Translations under genes and position numbers: made by a program | In this document: piece after piece, positions 5,170 to 7,501 of the stretch | Layout: the number at the start of each line of letters is the position of its first letter | How positions within the stretch are numbered: the first letter of the stretch is position 1 | NCBI GenBank assembly: GCA_028697435.1 | Contig: JAQVFD010000093.1 | Span: 1 to 7,501, forward strand | Source of the DNA: Clostridiaceae bacterium | GTDB taxonomy: Bacteria > Bacillota > Clostridia > Lutisporales > Lutisporaceae | Reading direction: 5' to 3' | Length of the DNA: 7,501 nucleotides | The notes under the pieces: model-generated | Databases searched by the model: none | What the model saw: only the letters and a program-made list of their open reading frames with translations | Told to the model about the DNA's origin: nothing

Positions 5170-6204
5170 ATGGAGGAAAACAGACAGTTGGAAAGGGAAT
5201 TTCTCGGTGAATATAATTTGGATGTGAAGCTTTTTGAAGCTATGGGCTTTAAGGTCAAACAGATAATTCCGGTAAGAAGTGTGCACAGAATAGTGACGGA
5301 CAAGGGATTTTTCTGTTTAAAAAGACTTAAGTTTCCAATGGAAGATATGAATTTTATTTTTGCAGTCCTAAAGCACCTCAAGGAGAAGGGTTTCAATAAT
5401 GCCTTCAACATAGTTAAGCAGGAAAACGGCGATGACTTTATAAACTTCAGGGGTGATAAGTATTTCCTTACCGAGTGGATAGACGGGAGGGAATGTGACT
5501 TTATGAACCCTATGGATCTTGACGCTGCCATTGAGGTGCTTGCAAGGTTGCACAACGCTTCAGAGGGCTATACCCCGGCTGTATGTCCCCCGGACAGGTA
5601 CTGGTACGGAAAGTGGCCGGAGTACTGCGCATACAGAATAGAAGAGATGAGACAAATGAAGGAACAGGTACAGGCAAAACCGGAAAAGAGCGAGGTAGAC
5701 GATATATATCTTGATTATGTGGACACATGTATAAATGACGGAATCGAGGCATTGCATATACTGGATAAAACCGGATACCGGGACCTTTCAGAGGAGGCAT
5801 CAAAAAAAAGAAGCTTTATACACCACGATTTTGCTCACCATAATGTAGTACACTCCTTTGATGGTAAGATACATGTAGTTGATTTTGACTATAGCATAAT
5901 GGATATAAGGATGCATGATGTAGGAAGCCTTATACTAAGGAATATGAAGAAGACAAACTGGGATACGGATAAGGCCATGGACATACTGGAAAGCTATGAT
6001 CGAAGAAACCCCATAAGCAGTGAGGAACTAAAGGTACTTGTTCCATTCTTCCTTTTTCCCCAGGACTTCTGGATGATATCCAGACAATACTATATTGAAA
6101 GAAAGGATTGGGATGAAGAGGACTTCGTTGATAAAATGAGCACAAAATCGGAGTATACGCAGCTAAGACGAAAATTCATAGAAGAGTACGAGAAGAGAGT
6201 ATAA
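5170..6204 (+). CDS. CotS-family spore coat kinase-like protein C
   Basis: The 344-residue product has all the marks of an active CotS-type kinase: N-lobe lysine in FFCLKRLKF (Lys51), GRECDF, an ARLHNASEGYTP block, YGKW, a catalytic loop HHDFAHHN (218-225, Asp220 and Asn225), the metal site DFDYS (Asp238) and FPQDFW near the end. Relative to genes A and D it has an extra N-terminal helix of about 15 residues (EENRQLEREFLGEYNLD). From DFDY onward it matches gene A closely, for instance IMDIRMHDVGSLILRNM against IMDTRLHDITSLIIRNM, so A and C are the nearest pair and probably arose by duplication. Gene B ends 14 bp upstream, or overlaps by 4 bp if the ATG at 5152 is used, which would add six residues; translation of B and C is likely coupled. 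The substrate is unknown; small molecules or sugars are typical for the wider APH-like superfamily. Confidence 0.9.
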   Translation: MEENRQLEREFLGEYNLDVKLFEAMGFKVKQIIPVRSVHRIVTDKGFFCLKRLKFPMEDMNFIFAVLKHLKEKGFNNAFNIVKQENGDDFINFRGDKYFLTEWIDGRECDFMNPMDLDAAIEVLARLHNASEGYTPAVCPPDRYWYGKWPEYCAYRIEEMRQMKEQVQAKPEKSEVDDIYLDYVDTCINDGIEALHILDKTGYRDLSEEASKKRSFIHHDFAHHNVVHSFDGKIHVVDFDYSIMDIRMHDVGSLILRNMKKTNWDTDKAMDILESYDRRNPISSEELKVLVPFFLFPQDFWMISRQYYIERKDWDEEDFVDKMSTKSEYTQLRRKFIEEYEKRV

Positions 6205-6246
6205 TTTCTCCGGTATAAGTAAATGCAGACCCTCATATATTCTAAT

Positions 6247-6252
6247 GAGGTG
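6247..6252 (+). promoter_or_regulatory. Ribosome binding site fixing the start of CotS-like gene D
   Basis: GAGGTG stands 6 bases before the ATG at 6259. The in-frame ATG at 6223 has no recognisable Shine-Dalgarno, so the shorter product is preferred. Confidence 0.7.
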
Positions 6253-6258
6253 CTGCCA

Positions 6259-7248
6259 ATGAATATAGATGCCATTGCCGGAGAGTTCGGGTGCAGGGTA
6301 TTATACAGCAAGCCCTTAAGGGCGGTAAATCTTGCACAAACAGACAGGGGATTGGTAATAATCAAAGAAAGCTACAGAGAACCGGACAAGATACTGTACA
6401 TACACGGTTTGAAGGAATATCTCCACAATAACGGTTTTACATGTATTGACAGGTACTTGTTGTCTAAATATGAGCTGCCCTTTGCAATATATGAAAACAG
6501 AATTTTTGTAATGGAAGACTATATAGCAGGAAGGGAATGCAGCTTTACAAATCCCTTTGACAGGGCGGCGATAGTAAAGGCTTTGGCGCAGCTGCACAAT
6601 GCAGGCAGGGGATACGAACCTCCTACCGGTGCAGCAGTCAGAAACAGCATTGGAAAATGGGACAGGGCTTATAGGGGAAAGATTGAAGACCTGATATGGT
6701 TCAAGGAGATTGCAGGTAAGAAAAGAAAAAAAAGCACACTGGACAAAATGTTCCTGCAGGATGTGGATTCATATATTGAAATGGGTTGGAGGGGTTTTGA
6801 TACCTTAAAAGGTTCGGAGTATGTGAATATATGTAAAGAAGCAAAAAAAGACAATGTCATATGCCATCATGATTATACTTATCACAACATAATTATCGGA
6901 CCCGGAGGAACGGTGAACGTGATAGACTTTGATTACAGTTGTCATGAGCTGACCGTATACGACTTGGCTGCATTGATACAAAAAGTACTGAAGCGGTATA
7001 GCTATGATATTGATATAGCTTTGGAGCTTATAGATGATTATTGCAGCATCGCACCTCTGAGCAGGGACGATTTGGTGCTTATGCTGTCTCTTTTTGAATT
7101 TCCTCAGAGATTTTGGAGGATCACAGAAAGGTATTATCATGACAAATACAACTGGGATGAAAAGACCTTTTTAAGCAAATACAATGATACAGTCATTATG
7201 AAGGAATTTGTCCGGGACTTTGTGGAGGATTTCAGGAAGTACATATAA
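6259..7248 (+). CDS. CotS-family spore coat kinase-like protein D
   Basis: The 329-residue protein is the fourth CotS-like copy and the last gene of the operon. It keeps the N-lobe lysine (VIIKES, Lys36), GRECSF-TNPFD, AQLHNAGRGYEPPTG, IGKW, the catalytic loop HHDYTYHN (203-210, Asp205 and Asn210), DFDYS (Asp223) and FPQRFW with YYHDKYNW. Catalytic positions fall at the same residue numbers as in gene A, which supports both start choices. It differs from A and C after DFDY (CHELTVYDLAALIQKVL), so it is an older branch. A Lys-rich stretch GKKRKKS stands mid-protein, like the KEKKS of gene B at the same place. No signal peptide or membrane helix is seen. It follows gene C by 54 bp with no terminator between, and the strong hairpin at 7257-7293 begins 8 bp after its stop. 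Substrate unknown; the coat location is inferred from the family. Confidence 0.9.
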   Translation: MNIDAIAGEFGCRVLYSKPLRAVNLAQTDRGLVIIKESYREPDKILYIHGLKEYLHNNGFTCIDRYLLSKYELPFAIYENRIFVMEDYIAGRECSFTNPFDRAAIVKALAQLHNAGRGYEPPTGAAVRNSIGKWDRAYRGKIEDLIWFKEIAGKKRKKSTLDKMFLQDVDSYIEMGWRGFDTLKGSEYVNICKEAKKDNVICHHDYTYHNIIIGPGGTVNVIDFDYSCHELTVYDLAALIQKVLKRYSYDIDIALELIDDYCSIAPLSRDDLVLMLSLFEFPQRFWRITERYYHDKYNWDEKTFLSKYNDTVIMKEFVRDFVEDFRKYI

Positions 7249-7256
7249 ATAAAGCC

Positions 7257-7293
7257 AACGAAAAAAACAGTACAAAGTACTGTTTTTTTCGTT
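7257..7293. terminator. Perfect 17-bp-arm hairpin terminator closing the CotS-like operon
   Basis: The arms AACGAAAAAAACAGTAC (7257-7273) and its exact complement (7277-7293) enclose the loop AAA. The stem carries an A-run on the left and a T-run on the right, so a U-tract follows the CAGTAC/GTACTG core in either direction, as in bidirectional intrinsic terminators. It begins 8 bp after the stop of gene D and lies upstream of the yabG promoter candidate, so yabG is a separate transcription unit. Confidence 0.9.
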
Positions 7294-7294
7294 C

Positions 7295-7322
7295 ACCTTG
7301 TCAACATTTGCATCATAGTATG
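7295..7322 (+). promoter_or_regulatory. Candidate sigma-K-type promoter of yabG
   Basis: AC at 7295-7296, a 17-bp spacer and CATAGTATG at 7314-7322 match the sigma-K pattern except for the last base. In Bacillus subtilis yabG is known to depend on sigma-K, which supports the reading. The -35 element directly follows the terminator stem. Confidence 0.5.
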
Positions 7323-7347
7323 TATTATGCTATATGACTGTAATAAT

Positions 7348-7353
7348 AGGGGG
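7348..7353 (+). promoter_or_regulatory. Ribosome binding site fixing the GTG start of yabG
   Basis: AGGGGG lies 7 bases before GTG at 7361. The ATG at 7359 overlaps that GTG in another frame and meets a stop after eight codons. Confidence 0.75.
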
Positions 7354-7360
7354 TTATAAT

Positions 7361-7501
7361 GTGGAAATCAAAGTTGGAGATATAGTAGCAAGAAGGTCCT
7401 ATGGCTGTGACATACTGTTCAAAGGTCATGATATAGTAACTAATAAAGAGACTGGCGCAACCATATACCTTAAGGGCTTGCACTACAGACTTTTTGCCCA
7501 A
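7361..7501 (+). CDS. yabG: Sporulation-specific protease YabG, N-terminal part
   Basis: The first 47 codons are present; the gene continues past the window. The product starts VEIKVGDIVARRSYGCDILF and continues to YLKGLHYRLFA, the conserved N-terminal block of YabG (kVGDiVaRkSYg-D-lFkv ... LKGl-yRL-Ad). YabG is a cysteine-type protease made late in sporulation. In Bacillus subtilis it trims several coat proteins such as SpoIVA and SafA and allows their cross-linking, and in Clostridioides difficile it processes the germination proteins CspBA and preproSleC. The catalytic residues lie beyond the window. GTG is the start because of the AGGGGG site 7 bases upstream. A sigma-K-like promoter and an upstream terminator make it its own transcription unit. 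Its place beside four CotS-like genes supports a spore-surface locus. Confidence 0.9.
   Translation, partial: MEIKVGDIVARRSYGCDILFKGHDIVTNKETGATIYLKGLHYRLFAQ

Noticed and set aside
5148..5803. Minus-strand frames opposite kinase C (for example 5148-5555 and 5510-5803)
   Set aside because: They run antisense to conserved kinase motifs and lack ribosome binding sites and family resemblance.
7359..7385. ATG at 7359 as the start of the last gene
   Set aside because: That frame stops after eight codons, whereas GTG at 7361 opens the conserved YabG N-terminus.

Overview
The window looks like a chromosomal segment of an endospore-forming Clostridia-type Firmicute. The signs are moderately AT-rich DNA with many AGA/ATA codons, strong GGAGG-type ribosome binding sites, four CotS-family spore-coat kinase-like genes, and the start of the sporulation protease gene yabG. 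The species cannot be told from the sequence alone.

Left edge (1-143): the last 21 codons of a plus-strand gene resembling the C-terminus of a crotonase/enoyl-CoA hydratase. It is followed by a perfect 26-bp inverted repeat with a 9-nt loop (83-143), which separates it from the convergent MATE gene. Minus-strand pair (144-2661): a GT4-type glycosyltransferase (1522-2661) lies upstream of a 12-helix MATE transporter (144-1478), 43 bp apart and probably co-transcribed.

Right side (2789-7248), plus strand and divergent from the glycosyltransferase: a likely sporulation operon of five genes. In order they are CotS-like kinase A (2789-3775), a 73-residue Lys/His-rich coiled-coil protein (3789-4010), a CotS-like gene B (4127-5155) with all the usual catalytic residues replaced, CotS-like kinase C (5170-6204) and CotS-like kinase D (6259-7248). 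A candidate sigma-K promoter (AC-N16-CATATAATG) precedes the first gene. A perfect 17-bp-arm hairpin (7257-7293) closes the operon. A second sigma-K-like site (AC-N17-CATAGTATG) and a GTG start then begin yabG, which runs off the window.

Working model (inference): the glycosyltransferase and the CotS kinase-like proteins act in the mother cell on a spore-surface glycan or coat component. Gene B would be a non-catalytic partner. YabG, which processes coat proteins in Bacillus subtilis, would be expressed at the same late stage. The points most worth a second look are the pseudokinase inside a paralogous kinase array, the small His-rich protein co-transcribed with it, and the heptamer-repeat spacer (4031-4087) that interrupts the operon just before the pseudokinase.
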